From Stigmatella ashevillena (GTDB lineage Bacteria > Myxococcota > Myxococcia > Myxococcales > Myxococcaceae), in contig NZ_JAQNDM010000001.1 in NCBI RefSeq assembly GCF_028368975.1, forward strand, positions 372,001-436,000: DNA of 64,000 nt, given 5' to 3'. The notes below the pieces were generated by a model. That model was not told the DNA's origin and did no database searches. It saw only the letters and a list, made by a program, of their open reading frames with translations. Positions 18,901 to 28,884 of this stretch are shown piece after piece (position 1 is the stretch's first letter; every line of letters begins with the position of its first letter). The position numbers were made by a program, and so were the translations under genes.

Positions 18901-20964
18901 GCCGTGGAGGCGTTCATCGCCGCCGCGAAGCTCTCCACCACCAAGCTCAATGACTTGGACGGCGCCGCTGCCCTCTACCGGCAGGCGCTGGAGCGCGATC
19001 CGCTCAATGCCGTGGCCACCACCGGCCTGGAGGATCTGCTCGCCCAGCGCGGTGGCACCGCGGATCTCGCCGCCCTGCACGAGCGGCGCGGCGAGGCCCG
19101 GCTCGTCAAACGGGATGTCTCCGCGGCCGCGGCCGCCTTCGTCAGCGGCGCGAAGCTCTACCTCACCGCGCTCGATGATCGCACCAAGGCCCTGGCCCTG
19201 GTGGACCGGGCCCTCTCCGCGCACCCGAGCTACCCGGACGCCCTGGAGCTGAAGGGCCGGTTGTTTCTGGATGCCCAGCAGTATGCCGAGGCCGCCTCGG
19301 CGCTCGCGCAGCGCGTGCAGCAGGGGGGCGATCCCCGCCTGCTGGCCCAGCACCACCTCACCCTGGGAGGCCTCTACCAGACGTATCTGAACGAGCCGGG
19401 CCGCGCCGCCGCGCACCTTCAGACGGCGCTCGCCACGCTGCCCAAGAACGTCGAGGCCCTGGACCGGCTGGCCACCCTGCACCTCCAGAGCCGCAACTGG
19501 ACGGGGGCCGTGGACTGCCTCAAGCGGCTGCTGGAGCAGGAGCTGTCCACCGAGGACCGCGCCCGCCACACCGTGGAATTGGCGCGCGTCCACGACGAGG
19601 GGCTGAACGACATGGCCAGCGCCTCGCTCCTGTACCGCAAGGCGCTGGAGCTGATCCCCGGGGACGCCGCGCTGGTGGACCGGCTCGTCATCCTGTACGA
19701 GCGCGCCGCCAACCTGCCGGAGCTCGCGCAGATGTTGGAGGCGCAGGCCACCGCGCTCTCGGCGGACCCGAAGCGGGCCCAGTCCGTGCGGTTGCGGCTG
19801 GCGGAGCTGTATGCCCGCTCGCTGGACCAGCCTGCCCGCGCCGTCACCGTCTACCGGCAGGTGCTGGAGCAGGAGCCGTCGAGCATCCCCGCCCGCGCGG
19901 CCCTGGCGGAGATGTACACCCGCGACAGCAACTCCACGCCCATGGCCATCGAGGAGCACCGGCAGCTGCTCAAGCTGGATCCGGCCCGGGTGGAGAGCCT
20001 CCATGCGCTCTTCAAGCTGTGGGAGGGCCTCAAGCAGTACGACAAGGCCTTCTGCGCTTCGGCGGTATTGCAGTTCCTGCGCTCGGCCACCGAAACCGAG
20101 TCCGTCTTCTACAGCGAGGCGAAGAACCGTCTCCCGCAGGAAGCCCCGGAGCGCCTGGCGCTGGCGGATCTCGACAACGCCCTGCTGCCGCCCACCGCCC
20201 GGGGCCCGCTGCTGGAGGTGCTGCGCGCCATGGGCGATCAGGCCGGCAAGCTGTACCCGCCGCAGTTCGAGATGCTCGGCGTGGACCGGAAGGCGGACCG
20301 GCTCAAGCCGGACTCGGCCGTGTTCAAGGCCATCCTCTCGGTGGCCAAGGTCTTCGGCGTGGAGGAGTTCGAAGTCTACCAGGCCCGCCGGGGGTTGATG
20401 ACGCTGGAGACCACCGAACCGCTCTGCGTGTGCGTGGGCCAGGACGTGGTGCGCAAGTTCAACGCCCGCGAGCAGAAGTTCCTCATCGGCCGCGCGGTGC
20501 TGGGCCTGCTGAACAAGACGGCCATGCTCTCGAAGCTCTCCCAGGGCGAGACGGCGGACCTGCTGGGCAACTCCATCCGCATCTTCGCCCCCCAGTTCTC
20601 CGCCCTCGGCCGGAAGAACGACGAGATGGTGAAGCAGCTGCGCAAGGCCTACACGCGCAAGGCGCTCAAGGCCCTGGAGCTGCCCGCCATGGCGCTCGGC
20701 GATGCCACCAAGGTGGATGCCAAGGCGATGGCCGACGGGCTGGCCGTCTCGGCGGACCGCGCCGGCATGCTGATGTGCGGCGATGTCTCCGTGGGCCTGG
20801 GGGTGGTGCTGCGCGAGGATCCGGCGATGACCAACTCGAAGATCGAGTCCATGGATCCCGTGCTCGCGGCGCTCAAGCAGCGGGCGGATCTGAAGGAGCT
20901 GCTGAACTTCTCGCTGTCGGACGACTTCTTCCGGATGCGGCAGCGGCTCGGGCTGTCCCTGTAA
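15907..20964 (+). CDS. Giant TPR-repeat protein
   Basis: 1685 residues without signal peptide or membrane segment. The first 60 residues are Pro/Ser/Thr-rich. From about residue 60 to 1380 it is a continuous array of tetratricopeptide-type helical pairs of 34-40 residues, with repeating fragments such as YERLGRKDDALAALLAARR, YERQGRFAELVAMYEQDL and AIASYQEALTLAPSYFPALR. The final 300 residues lack clear repeats and carry FGVEEFEVYQARRG and RQRLGLSL at the end; this part is a distinct domain with no motif I know. It is likely a cytoplasmic scaffold. The opposite strand is open for 5.4 kb here only because of codon bias. Confidence 0.9.
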   Translation: MSEPNDLTKTSSFVSPPLPPAGVPAKPATEVLAQSLGTLPPVTTEEEARERVAALDREARALSVTEPQMAALLFHELGLIWEETLKNPRNAAVAFQAAYKLAPKFLVNIRAARRLFADVGNWQMVLQLLDAELNGTDEARQKAALLFEKATILEERLSREADAKATWSQCLELKPTEVALLTQLEAHYAARNDSESLVEVYRLLSSALETPVLRAHYLTSAGLVLEERLKQPEAAAACFREAFTLDRSDLLLLASLKRVAEREGRTDEMLAALASEAHLLGTQATPAYLQIAKIYERLGRKDDALAALLAARRVTPQEPLVLSELAGIYETQGRYEELADVLLSWVGSINDESELVAINLRLAALYEEELKREVDAIARYQAILSRIPGHASALAGMGKLYHRLQNWEGLVSVFDAEIAAGDEPKQKAARMYKAAEVMEERLGRQEDAIARYNACLQLQPGYLPAQKSLARLYERQGRFAELVAMYEQDLLQTADRDQLITTLNKMAGIYEDRLSDLVHAIDCMKRILDLASDHLPTIRNLSRLYERAGQFRELIESQELEASFAGDTKQVLSLYHRNAEILDEHLKDRAGAITVYERVLALSPSYLPALKALGRLYAQEGRWNELIKMYRAEAEIASTTEQASTLIYKIGELYEHRLKSENEAIASYQEALTLAPSYFPALRALARIYRTQNAWESLIEVLRAEAANRIDPTERANALFQAAAIWEDQLQRPELAIEGYQEVLRVAPSHAASLRALERLYVTQDNTKELVAILDRETQVGHSPGAKVAAYLKLARLYMDRFQEPTRAAQCCEAVLQLEPGQLSALKMLERIRSGDRARRAELRVRLSERVTDKRLRTALRLSAAVDQDQTLSESTLDEYKLAFQEDPADVRVSFALERAMRQAGDAAGLAWLYARRLEAVTDPYERVEITLRAADVAENRLGDLERAAQLYQSALEAQPHCLPALMGSRRVQLKQGNPTAARATLEAEARASKDSRSAVEAFIAAAKLSTTKLNDLDGAAALYRQALERDPLNAVATTGLEDLLAQRGGTADLAALHERRGEARLVKRDVSAAAAAFVSGAKLYLTALDDRTKALALVDRALSAHPSYPDALELKGRLFLDAQQYAEAASALAQRVQQGGDPRLLAQHHLTLGGLYQTYLNEPGRAAAHLQTALATLPKNVEALDRLATLHLQSRNWTGAVDCLKRLLEQELSTEDRARHTVELARVHDEGLNDMASASLLYRKALELIPGDAALVDRLVILYERAANLPELAQMLEAQATALSADPKRAQSVRLRLAELYARSLDQPARAVTVYRQVLEQEPSSIPARAALAEMYTRDSNSTPMAIEEHRQLLKLDPARVESLHALFKLWEGLKQYDKAFCASAVLQFLRSATETESVFYSEAKNRLPQEAPERLALADLDNALLPPTARGPLLEVLRAMGDQAGKLYPPQFEMLGVDRKADRLKPDSAVFKAILSVAKVFGVEEFEVYQARRGLMTLETTEPLCVCVGQDVVRKFNAREQKFLIGRAVLGLLNKTAMLSKLSQGETADLLGNSIRIFAPQFSALGRKNDEMVKQLRKAYTRKALKALELPAMALGDATKVDAKAMADGLAVSADRAGMLMCGDVSVGLGVVLREDPAMTNSKIESMDPVLAALKQRADLKELLNFSLSDDFFRMRQRLGLSL

Positions 20965-20981
20965 GCCGTCCCTGAAACCGC

Positions 20982-21713
20982 CTACTCCTGGCGGATGATC
21001 GCATCCGCGGGCAGGCCGCCGCGGATGCGCGCCACGGCCTGCTCCACGGGCGACACCTCGGGCGCCTCGATGGTCACCTTCACCCGGTAGTCCAGCGTGG
21101 CATCGAACACCGGGTAGGAGCCGATGGCCACGTGGGGCATGTCGAGCGCCACCCGGTCCAGCACGGCCGCGATCGAGCTCTCGCCCAGCCGCAGGTACAG
21201 GTTGCACAGGTGCACGGGCGTGCCCCGTAGCCGGGACAGCACCGTCTCCAGTTGCAGCTTGAAGAGCTGGGGCACCCCGGGCAGCAGGAAGATGTTGTTC
21301 ACCGTCAGCACCGGCAGCCAGCTGCCCTCCTGGTACAGCAGCTCCGCCCCCTCGGGCGCATCCGCCAACCGCATGGCCTCGGCCGTGGGGTTCTCGGACC
21401 GCTTGCGCACCAGCTCCACCATCTCCGGCAAGCGCACCACCTGGCGCCCCAGGGCCAGCGCCACCGCCCGCACGGTGACGTCGTCGTGCGTGGGGCCAAT
21501 GCCCCCGCTGGTGAAGACGTAGGCGGCCCGCGCCCGCGCCCGCGCAATGGACTCGATGATGATGTCCACGTCGTCCGGGACGATCTCCACCGAACGCAGG
21601 GGAATGCCCAGCTCCCTCAACCGCCGGATGAGCAGAGGCCCGTTGGCATCCACCACCTTCGCGGTGAGGACTTCGTTGCCGATGATGACCGCCGCTGCGC
21701 CGGTACGCTCCAT
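20982..21713 (-). CDS. CinA-like molybdopterin-binding domain protein
   Basis: ATG at 21713 (MERTGAAAVIIGNEVL) gives 243 residues. The MoCF/MogA-type fold shows IGNEVLTAKVVDANGPLL, TSGGIGPTHDDVT and LLPGVPQLFKLQLE, as in the N-terminal part of CinA. The C-terminal nicotinamide-mononucleotide amidase domain of full-length CinA is absent, so this is the short form, which often acts as an ADP-ribose or FAD pyrophosphatase-like enzyme of unsettled role. It lies 13 bp after tmk and ends the leftward housekeeping block, convergent with the TPR gene. Confidence 0.88.
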   Translation of the reverse strand: MERTGAAAVIIGNEVLTAKVVDANGPLLIRRLRELGIPLRSVEIVPDDVDIIIESIARARARAAYVFTSGGIGPTHDDVTVRAVALALGRQVVRLPEMVELVRKRSENPTAEAMRLADAPEGAELLYQEGSWLPVLTVNNIFLLPGVPQLFKLQLETVLSRLRGTPVHLCNLYLRLGESSIAAVLDRVALDMPHVAIGSYPVFDATLDYRVKVTIEAPEVSPVEQAVARIRGGLPADAIIRQE

Positions 21714-21726
21714 GGGAGCGCCGAGT

Positions 21727-22389
21727 CTAGCGCGCGCGCTTGCGTCCAAGCACGGAGTGAATCTCCACCAGCGCCGCTTCCGTCACCGCTTCCACAGATT
21801 GCTCCCCGTCGATGCGGACGATGGACTCTTGGGACTCGCGTCGGCGGATGGCCTGCTCGTACTGCCGGGCAATGCGCCGCTGAAGCGTGTCCTCCTCGAA
21901 CAGCTCCTTTGCCGCCCCCCGCGCGGCCCTCCTCCGGGCCGCCACCGCCGGGGACACGTGGACGAACAGGGTCAGGTCCGGCGGCACCGCATGCCCGTTC
22001 ACCGCCTCCACCCAGGCCATGGCCAGCGCCTCCCCCTGGTAGGCCAGCGAGGACAGCACGTACCGGTCACTCAGGACGATCTGCCCCGCCTCCAGCGCGG
22101 GGAGCACCCGGGCCTTCAGGTGGTCCGTCCGGTCGGCGGCATACAGCAGCGCCAGCGTCTCCGGCGCCAGCGGCCCCGCCCCCTGGGGCAGCACCAGCCG
22201 TCCCGTGAGGGCCTGACGAATCATCGTCCCGATGGGCCCATCCGAAGGCTCCCGGGTGGTGAGCACGGAGCGGCCCTCGGCCCGCAGGGCGGCGGCGATG
22301 CGCTCGGCCTGCGTGGTGGTGCCCGCCCCATCCAGCCCCTCCAGGACGATGAAGCGCCCCCGGCCCGGCTTCCGGCGCAGGGGACTCAC
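21727..22389 (-). CDS. tmk: Thymidylate kinase
   Basis: Phosphorylates dTMP to dTDP for DNA synthesis. The 220-residue product has the P-loop GLDGAGTTTQAERI, the substrate motif TTREPSDGPIG with the DRY-like DRYVLSSLAYQG, and the LID-region RRRAARGAAKELFEE. The P-loop reads GAGTTTQ rather than the more usual GAGKSTQ (Thr in place of Lys-Ser), which is seen in some tmk proteins of this phylum but should be checked. The start is GTG at 22389, overlapping the preceding stop as GTGA, which indicates coupling. Confidence 0.9.
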   Translation of the reverse strand: MSPLRRKPGRGRFIVLEGLDGAGTTTQAERIAAALRAEGRSVLTTREPSDGPIGTMIRQALTGRLVLPQGAGPLAPETLALLYAADRTDHLKARVLPALEAGQIVLSDRYVLSSLAYQGEALAMAWVEAVNGHAVPPDLTLFVHVSPAVAARRRAARGAAKELFEEDTLQRRIARQYEQAIRRRESQESIVRIDGEQSVEAVTEAALVEIHSVLGRKRAR

Positions 22390-22727
22390 CGGGGAAGCAG
22401 CAAGGTGGGATTGTCCAGGCGCAACCGGCGCCGCAGCTCCAGCATGTCCCCGAAGCGCTTCAGCTCTCCGGTGAGCTCCCGGCGGCCCTTGAGGTAGTGG
22501 GAGACGCCGTAGACCAGCAACCCCAGGGCCAACGTGGTGGCCCCGAAGCCCAGCACGGGAACCTTCTCGGAGTCCCAGAAGAGCTTGGCCGCCGCGCCTC
22601 CCAGGATGAAGGCCACGAAGGTGGCCACGCCCGCGTGGGCGAAGTGGAGGATGCTCTGCCGGGCGGCCAGGGTTCCCTGAAGCCGCTCGAGCTGAGACCG
22701 CAATTCCTCTTGGTTTTCGGCGTTCAC
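22386..22727 (-). CDS. Small two-helix membrane protein
   Basis: The likely start is GTG at 22727 (VNAENQEELRSQLERLQ), giving 113 residues. A short coiled-coil N-terminus is followed by two membrane segments (AGVATFVAFILGGAAAKLF and VLGFGATTLALGLLVYGV) and a basic helical tail (RRELTGELKRFGDMLELRRR). Its stop overlaps the tmk start by 4 bases, and it sits 50 bp after threonine synthase, so it is in the same operon. The same frame is open far upstream, but that part is antisense-like noise within thrC. Function is unknown. Confidence 0.7.
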   Translation of the reverse strand: MNAENQEELRSQLERLQGTLAARQSILHFAHAGVATFVAFILGGAAAKLFWDSEKVPVLGFGATTLALGLLVYGVSHYLKGRRELTGELKRFGDMLELRRRLRLDNPTLLLPR

Positions 22728-22777
22728 AGGGCCGGGGACATAGCGCAGCCCCCGCCTGCCGTCGAGCTTCAGGGCCC

Positions 22778-24111
<1,334 letters not shown>

Positions 24112-24115
<4 letters not shown>

Positions 24116-24684
24116 GAGTCGGCCACCACGCGCGTTCCACACACCGAGCAGAGCTTCCCGGGGCGGGTGGGCGTCCGGCACTTCTGGCAGGGCTTCCACG
24201 CCAACTCTTCCTCGGAGCCCGCTTTCTGGGCCGCCGCGGACGGGGCCACGCGGGCCCGGGGCAGCCGCATGCCACAGCGATCACACACCAGGCCCTCCGC
24301 CTGGACGTTGCGGCAATACCGGCAGATGACGGCCCCGGTGGGCGCCGCGGTGCGCACGCCATCCGCGGCGGCCCGGCCCGTGTCCAGGTCCTGCACCGCC
24401 TCGACGTTGATCGGGACCACCACCGGCGCCGCGCGGGTCGTCTCCATCTCCGGGAGCACTTGCGTGGGAAGATCCGGTCCCGATTTCTGGCGCGTGAAGT
24501 CCAGCTCGGGCAACAGCTCGGACGGCACCGCGACCCGACCCCCCGTGTGATGGGTCTGCTCCAGCTCGGGCAACGGCGCCACCGCCACGGCAGCGGCTTG
24601 CGGCGCCTGCTGGAGCTTCTTGCCACAGTTCTCGCACTCGCTCCCCTGCGCCTGGGAGTGCTCGCACATCGGGCAGATGATCAT
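24112..24684 (-). CDS. Zinc-ribbon protein
   Basis: 190 residues with three Cys4 knuckle modules: CPMCEHSQAQGSECENCG at the N-terminus, CRYCRNVQAEGLVCDRCG in the middle and CQKCRTPTRPGKLCSVCG at the end. A low-complexity Pro/Ala/Glu linker joins the first two and carries repeated LPELE/LPELD/LPEME motifs followed by TH or TR. The LPE(L/M)-x-x-T repeats may be phosphorylation or FHA-binding sites, which is inference. It overlaps thrC by 4 bases and lies 49 bp after pcm. Role unknown; possibly a protein-binding adaptor. Confidence 0.75.
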
Positions 24685-24733
24685 GATCTGAAGGTTAGCG
24701 GGCCGCGCGCCCTGGGAGCAACGCTGGGCCCCG

Positions 24734-25369
24734 CTATCCCGGAGATTGGGCTTCGCCCGTCATGGGCACGAACCGCACGGGCAGCAGGCGCTCGACCCGA
24801 GGCAACTTCCCCTCCCCGGAGCGGGTGATGCGCAGCAATTCCTGAGGGCCGCCCTGAGGGCCGATGGGCATGACCATGACACCACCCAGTTGAAGCTGGG
24901 CCAGAAGCCGGGGAGGTACGGCCTCCGGGGCCGCCGTGCCGATGATGACATCGAATGGCGCGGCCTCGGGCCAGCCCTGCGCCCCGTCGGACTCGCGCAG
25001 GAAGACGTTCTGAAACCCCAGCGCCTTCAGGAGGGTGTTTGCGGAGCGGGCAAGCGCGGGGACGATCTCGACCGAGTAGACCTCATGGCACAGCTGGGCG
25101 AGGACAGCCGTCTGGTAGCCCGAGCCCGTTCCAATCTCCAGCACCCGCTCGCTTCCTTGCAGGCCCAGCGCCTGGGACATCAAGGCCACGATGTACGGCT
25201 GGCTGATGGTCTGCCCGTAGCCAATCGCCAACGGGATGTCCTCGGTGGCGGAAGGACGGATGGACTCCGGAATGAACGCGGCGCGATCCAGGTGCGCGAT
25301 GGCCGCCAGCACACGGGAATCCTGAATCCCCTTCTTGGCCAGCGCTTCCGCCAACACGTGGTCTCCCAT
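24734..25369 (-). CDS. pcm: Protein-L-isoaspartate O-methyltransferase
   Basis: Repairs damaged aspartyl and asparaginyl residues by SAM-dependent methylation of isoaspartate. The 211-residue product has the family hallmark QTISQPYIVALM, the SAM-binding motif VLEIGTGSGYQTAVLAQL and the DVIIGTAAPEAVP motif. Length and order match the family. The start at 25369 gives MGDHVLAEAL. It is in the leftward block between recG and the zinc-ribbon gene. Confidence 0.93.
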   Translation of the reverse strand: MGDHVLAEALAKKGIQDSRVLAAIAHLDRAAFIPESIRPSATEDIPLAIGYGQTISQPYIVALMSQALGLQGSERVLEIGTGSGYQTAVLAQLCHEVYSVEIVPALARSANTLLKALGFQNVFLRESDGAQGWPEAAPFDVIIGTAAPEAVPPRLLAQLQLGGVMVMPIGPQGGPQELLRITRSGEGKLPRVERLLPVRFVPMTGEAQSPG

Positions 25370-25448
25370 GGCTGTCTCCTCCCGCTGTCTCCGCCCTACA
25401 TAAGGATACGCATGCCCCCCGGAGTGAGAGGTAGGAGATTCTCCCCCT

Positions 25449-28064
25449 CTAACCTACCCGGGCCAAAGCCAGGCGGCCCTCCCAGCGTTCTTCCAGGGCC
25501 TTCACGAGCCCCTGGTGCTCGGGCGCCTGAAGGAGGGCATCCCGTTCGAGAATCCGCCGGGCCTCGGCCTGGGCCAGGGAGAGCAGATCCCCATCTCGGA
25601 CGAGGTTGGCCACCGCCAACTCCGGAAGGCCGCTCTGGCGCGTGCCGAGAAACTCCCCGGGCCCGCGGATCTCCAGATCCTTCTCCGCGATGATGAAGCC
25701 ATCGCTGCTCTGCTCCATCACTGCGAGGCGCTCGGAGGACTCCCACGAGCGGGCCAGGCTGGCCACCAGGTAGCAGAAGCTGATGGCCGCGCCGCGCCCC
25801 ACCCGGCCGCGAAGCTGGTGGAGCTGCGAGAGCCCGAAGCGCTCGGCGGCCTCGATGACCATCACGGAGGCATTGGGCACGTCCACGCCCACCTCCACCA
25901 CGGTGGTGCACACGAGGATGTGGATGCGCCGCTCGCGGAACGCCTCCATCACCGCGTCCTTCTCCTCGGCCTTCATCCGCCCGTGGAGCAGCCCCACCCG
26001 CGCCTGGGGAAACACCTGCTGGAGCTTCTCCGCGCCTTGCGTGGCGTCCTCCAGGTCGAGCTTCTCCGACTCCTCCACCAGCGGATAGACGATGTAGGCC
26101 TGGTGTCCTTTGGCGATCTCCGCGCCCACGGACTCGTAGACGCGGGCGCGCTGCTGCTCGTTGAAGATGCGGGTGGCCACGGGGGTCCGGCCCGGGGGCA
26201 GCTCATCGATGATGGAGACGTCCAGATCCCCGTAGAGCGTCATCGCCAGCGTGCGGGGAATGGGCGTGGCGGTCATCACCAGCACATCCGGCGTGGGCCC
26301 CTTGCTCATCAGCGAGTGGCGCTGGAGCACGCCAAAGCGGTGCTGCTCGTCGATGACGGCGAGCCCCAGCCGCTCGAAGGCCACGCCTCCCTGAATGAGG
26401 GCATGGGTGCCCACGGCCAGGTGAATCTCCCCCTGGGCCACGGCCTCGCGCACCTCGCGCTTGTGCTTCGCCGTCCCGGCGGCGCTGACCAGCCCCACGC
26501 GGAAGCCCAAGGGCTCCAGGAGCTTGCGGAAGCTGCGCTCGTGCTGCTCGGCGAGGATCTCCGTGGGGGCCATCACGGCCACCTGGTAGCCATCCTGGAG
26601 CGCCAGCAGCGAGGCCACCACGGCCACGGCCGTCTTTCCGGAGCCGACATCGCCCTGGACGAGCCGGTTCATGGGCTCGGGCCGGGCCATGTCCTGGGCC
26701 AGCTCCTCCACGACGCGCGCCTGGGCACCGGTGAGCTGAAAGGGCAGCGCCCCCCGGGCCTTGGCCACCCGCTCGCCGGAGACGTTGAAGGCGATGCCCT
26801 GCTCCGTCTTCACGTTCTGGCGCTTGAGGCCCATGCCGAGCTGAAGGAAGAACAGCTCATCGAAGGCGAGCCTCCGGTGAGAAGGGCTCTGGTGCGCATC
26901 CAGCGCCTCCAGGTGCGCGGTGTCCGGAGGAAAGTGGATGCTGCGCAGCGCCTCGGGCAATGCCACCAACCCGAGCCGCTTGCGCAGCGCCTCGGGCAAC
27001 GGCTCCTCGATGTGCTGGGCGTAGTTCTCACTGACGCGGGAGGCGACCTCGCGGAAGGAGCGCTGATCCCCCCGCTCGAAGCCGGGATAGACGGGGACGA
27101 TGCGGTTGAAGTGGACGGAGGAGGACTCCAGGTCCTCCGCGGGTTCGATCTCTGGGTGGGCCATCTCCCGTCCGGACATGGAGGCACGCACTTCGCCGGA
27201 GAGCACGAGCCGCTTGCCCACGGTGAAGCGGCTCTTGAGCCACGGCCCCGCGTGGAAATACGTGGCGGCGATGCTGCCCGACCGGTCGGCGACCACGGCC
27301 TTGAAGTAGCGCTTGCCATTGCGGCCCGACACGTAGTCCGCCGTCTTCACGAGGCCCACGGTGACGCCCCGTCCCCCCGGCTCCAGCTCGGCGATGGTCT
27401 TCAGCTTCCGCCGATCCTCGTAACAGCGCGGCAGCAGGAAGAGGATGTCGCCCACGCGCCGAAGCCCCTTCTTGTCGAGCGCCCCCAACAACCGCGGACC
27501 GAGCCGCTTGCCCAACGTCTTGAGCGGCGTGGACAGAGGCCCCGAGCGGGGCGCGATGGAGAGCAGCTTCGCCTCCGCGCGAGACTCCTCGGCACCGGCC
27601 GCGCGCTTGCGCTTCTTCGCGGGGGCGGGCTTCTTCGCCCCGGCGGGCGTCTGGGCCGGGGCAGGCGGAGGCTTGGCGGCGGGCCGCGGCGCCGGCGCAG
27701 AGGCCAGTGCCTGAGGGCGGGCCGGCAACGGAGCGGGTTCCGCGGCCTTCCACCGGGGAACCCCTTCGCGCGCTGGCGCCGCGTCCTGGACCACCAAGGC
27801 CAGCTCGGCAGGCAGCACCAGGCCACTGAGCTGGAGCGCGGACACGATGCGCCGCAACGCGGCCTTGCGGCGCTCCACCACGGGCGCATCCACGTGGGGC
27901 AGCGCGGCGCGCAGCACGCTCAACGCCTGGGCATCCACCCCCGAGGCGCCCGCGAGCGCCCGCTCCAGCAGGCCGCGCAAGTCCCTCACGGTGGAGAGCT
28001 GGGCGAAATCCCGCTGACAGGCGTAACGGAGGGGGCCGACGAGGCTGGAGAGAGGATGGCTCAC
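25449..28064 (-). CDS. recG: ATP-dependent DNA helicase RecG with N-terminal extension
   Basis: Rescues stalled replication forks and branch-migrates recombination intermediates. Best start GTG at 28064 (VSHPLSSLVGPL), giving 871 residues against the usual 690 or so. Residues 1-200 are an added region: a helical segment followed by a Pro/Ala/Lys-rich linker (PAKKRKRAAGAEE). The wedge/OB domain begins near LLFLLPRCYEDRR. Helicase motifs: VQGDVGSGKTAVAV (Walker A), VIDEQHRFGVLQR (DExH type), MTATPIPRTLAMT, HGRMKAEEKDAVM and HQLRGRVGRG. A GTG at 28169 is also in frame. Lies 111 bp after greA. Confidence 0.95.
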   Translation of the reverse strand: MSHPLSSLVGPLRYACQRDFAQLSTVRDLRGLLERALAGASGVDAQALSVLRAALPHVDAPVVERRKAALRRIVSALQLSGLVLPAELALVVQDAAPAREGVPRWKAAEPAPLPARPQALASAPAPRPAAKPPPAPAQTPAGAKKPAPAKKRKRAAGAEESRAEAKLLSIAPRSGPLSTPLKTLGKRLGPRLLGALDKKGLRRVGDILFLLPRCYEDRRKLKTIAELEPGGRGVTVGLVKTADYVSGRNGKRYFKAVVADRSGSIAATYFHAGPWLKSRFTVGKRLVLSGEVRASMSGREMAHPEIEPAEDLESSSVHFNRIVPVYPGFERGDQRSFREVASRVSENYAQHIEEPLPEALRKRLGLVALPEALRSIHFPPDTAHLEALDAHQSPSHRRLAFDELFFLQLGMGLKRQNVKTEQGIAFNVSGERVAKARGALPFQLTGAQARVVEELAQDMARPEPMNRLVQGDVGSGKTAVAVVASLLALQDGYQVAVMAPTEILAEQHERSFRKLLEPLGFRVGLVSAAGTAKHKREVREAVAQGEIHLAVGTHALIQGGVAFERLGLAVIDEQHRFGVLQRHSLMSKGPTPDVLVMTATPIPRTLAMTLYGDLDVSIIDELPPGRTPVATRIFNEQQRARVYESVGAEIAKGHQAYIVYPLVEESEKLDLEDATQGAEKLQQVFPQARVGLLHGRMKAEEKDAVMEAFRERRIHILVCTTVVEVGVDVPNASVMVIEAAERFGLSQLHQLRGRVGRGAAISFCYLVASLARSWESSERLAVMEQSSDGFIIAEKDLEIRGPGEFLGTRQSGLPELAVANLVRDGDLLSLAQAEARRILERDALLQAPEHQGLVKALEERWEGRLALARVG

Positions 28065-28175
28065 GCGCGAATCCGAGCGCTCATCGTAAGGAGCAGGGAT
28101 GACGTCCCGCACAGAATGAAGCCGGGGGAGCGAGCACGTGCCCACTCCCCCGGTTGCTGCCCCGGCCACGAGGCG

Positions 28176-28685
28176 TCAGGGTGAAGGCGCGGACTCGTCG
28201 TCCGCCGGATCCTCGAAGCGGATCTCCTGCACCTCATACTCCCGCTCGCCCCCTGGGCTGCGCACGAGGGCAACATCTCCGACCCCTTTGCCAATCAGCG
28301 CCCGGGCCACCGGCGAGGTGACGGCCAGCCAGCGCTTCTTGATGTCGGCTTCCAGCTCCCCGACGATGCGGTAGGTGACCGTCTTGTCCGTCTCGGAATC
28401 GAGCAGCACCACCGTCGCCCCGAAGATGACCTTGTCACCCCCGAGCTTGCTGGTGTCGATGACCTCGGCGCGGGCAATCCAGTCATTGAGGTCCAGGATG
28501 CGGCCCTCGATGTGCCCCTGCTTCTCCTTGGCGGCGTGGTACTCGGCGTTCTCGCGCAGATCTCCATGGGCCCGGGCGACCTCGATCTCCCGAGAGATCT
28601 TCCCGCGCTCGACGGTCTGGAGCTGCTTGAGCTCCTCCTTGAGCTTCCGCAGACCGGAGGGGGTCATCGGGATGTTGCCGCTCAT
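28176..28685 (-). CDS. greA: Transcription elongation factor GreA
   Basis: Stimulates RNA cleavage in backtracked RNA polymerase. The 169-residue product has an N-terminal coiled coil (residues 8-75; LKEELKQLQTVERGKI and then HGDLRENAEYHAAKE, which holds the acidic tip). The C-terminal domain has KVIFGATVVLLDSETDKTVT and the ending SPVARALIGKGVGDVALV. An acidic tail of about 10 residues (DDESAPSP) is extra. First gene of the leftward block; a divergent spacer of 199 bp separates it from the FHA genes. Confidence 0.92.
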   Translation of the reverse strand: MSGNIPMTPSGLRKLKEELKQLQTVERGKISREIEVARAHGDLRENAEYHAAKEKQGHIEGRILDLNDWIARAEVIDTSKLGGDKVIFGATVVLLDSETDKTVTYRIVGELEADIKKRWLAVTSPVARALIGKGVGDVALVRSPGGEREYEVQEIRFEDPADDESAPSP

Positions 28686-28884
28686 CGAAACTGCTCCTTC
28701 CAGGGCAAAAAATAAAAATGGCCGCCTGCCAGCGCACCCCCTTCAGGGGGATGGCCGGAGAGCGGCTACCGCGAAGCTGCCCCGAATGTAGGAGAGGTTT
28801 GACTATCGGGCAAACGAAAGCTGCCGACCTCCCCAGAGAAGCGTCTAGGTGTTCGCCGGGCAACCAACCCACTAGGCTGGATGC

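Noticed and set aside
15802-21207. A 1801-codon open frame on the minus strand opposite the TPR gene
   Set aside because: Its product is Gly/Leu/His/Gln/Arg low-complexity with no domain. It arises because high-GC codon bias on the plus strand avoids stops in the antisense frame. The plus strand has real TPR repeats.
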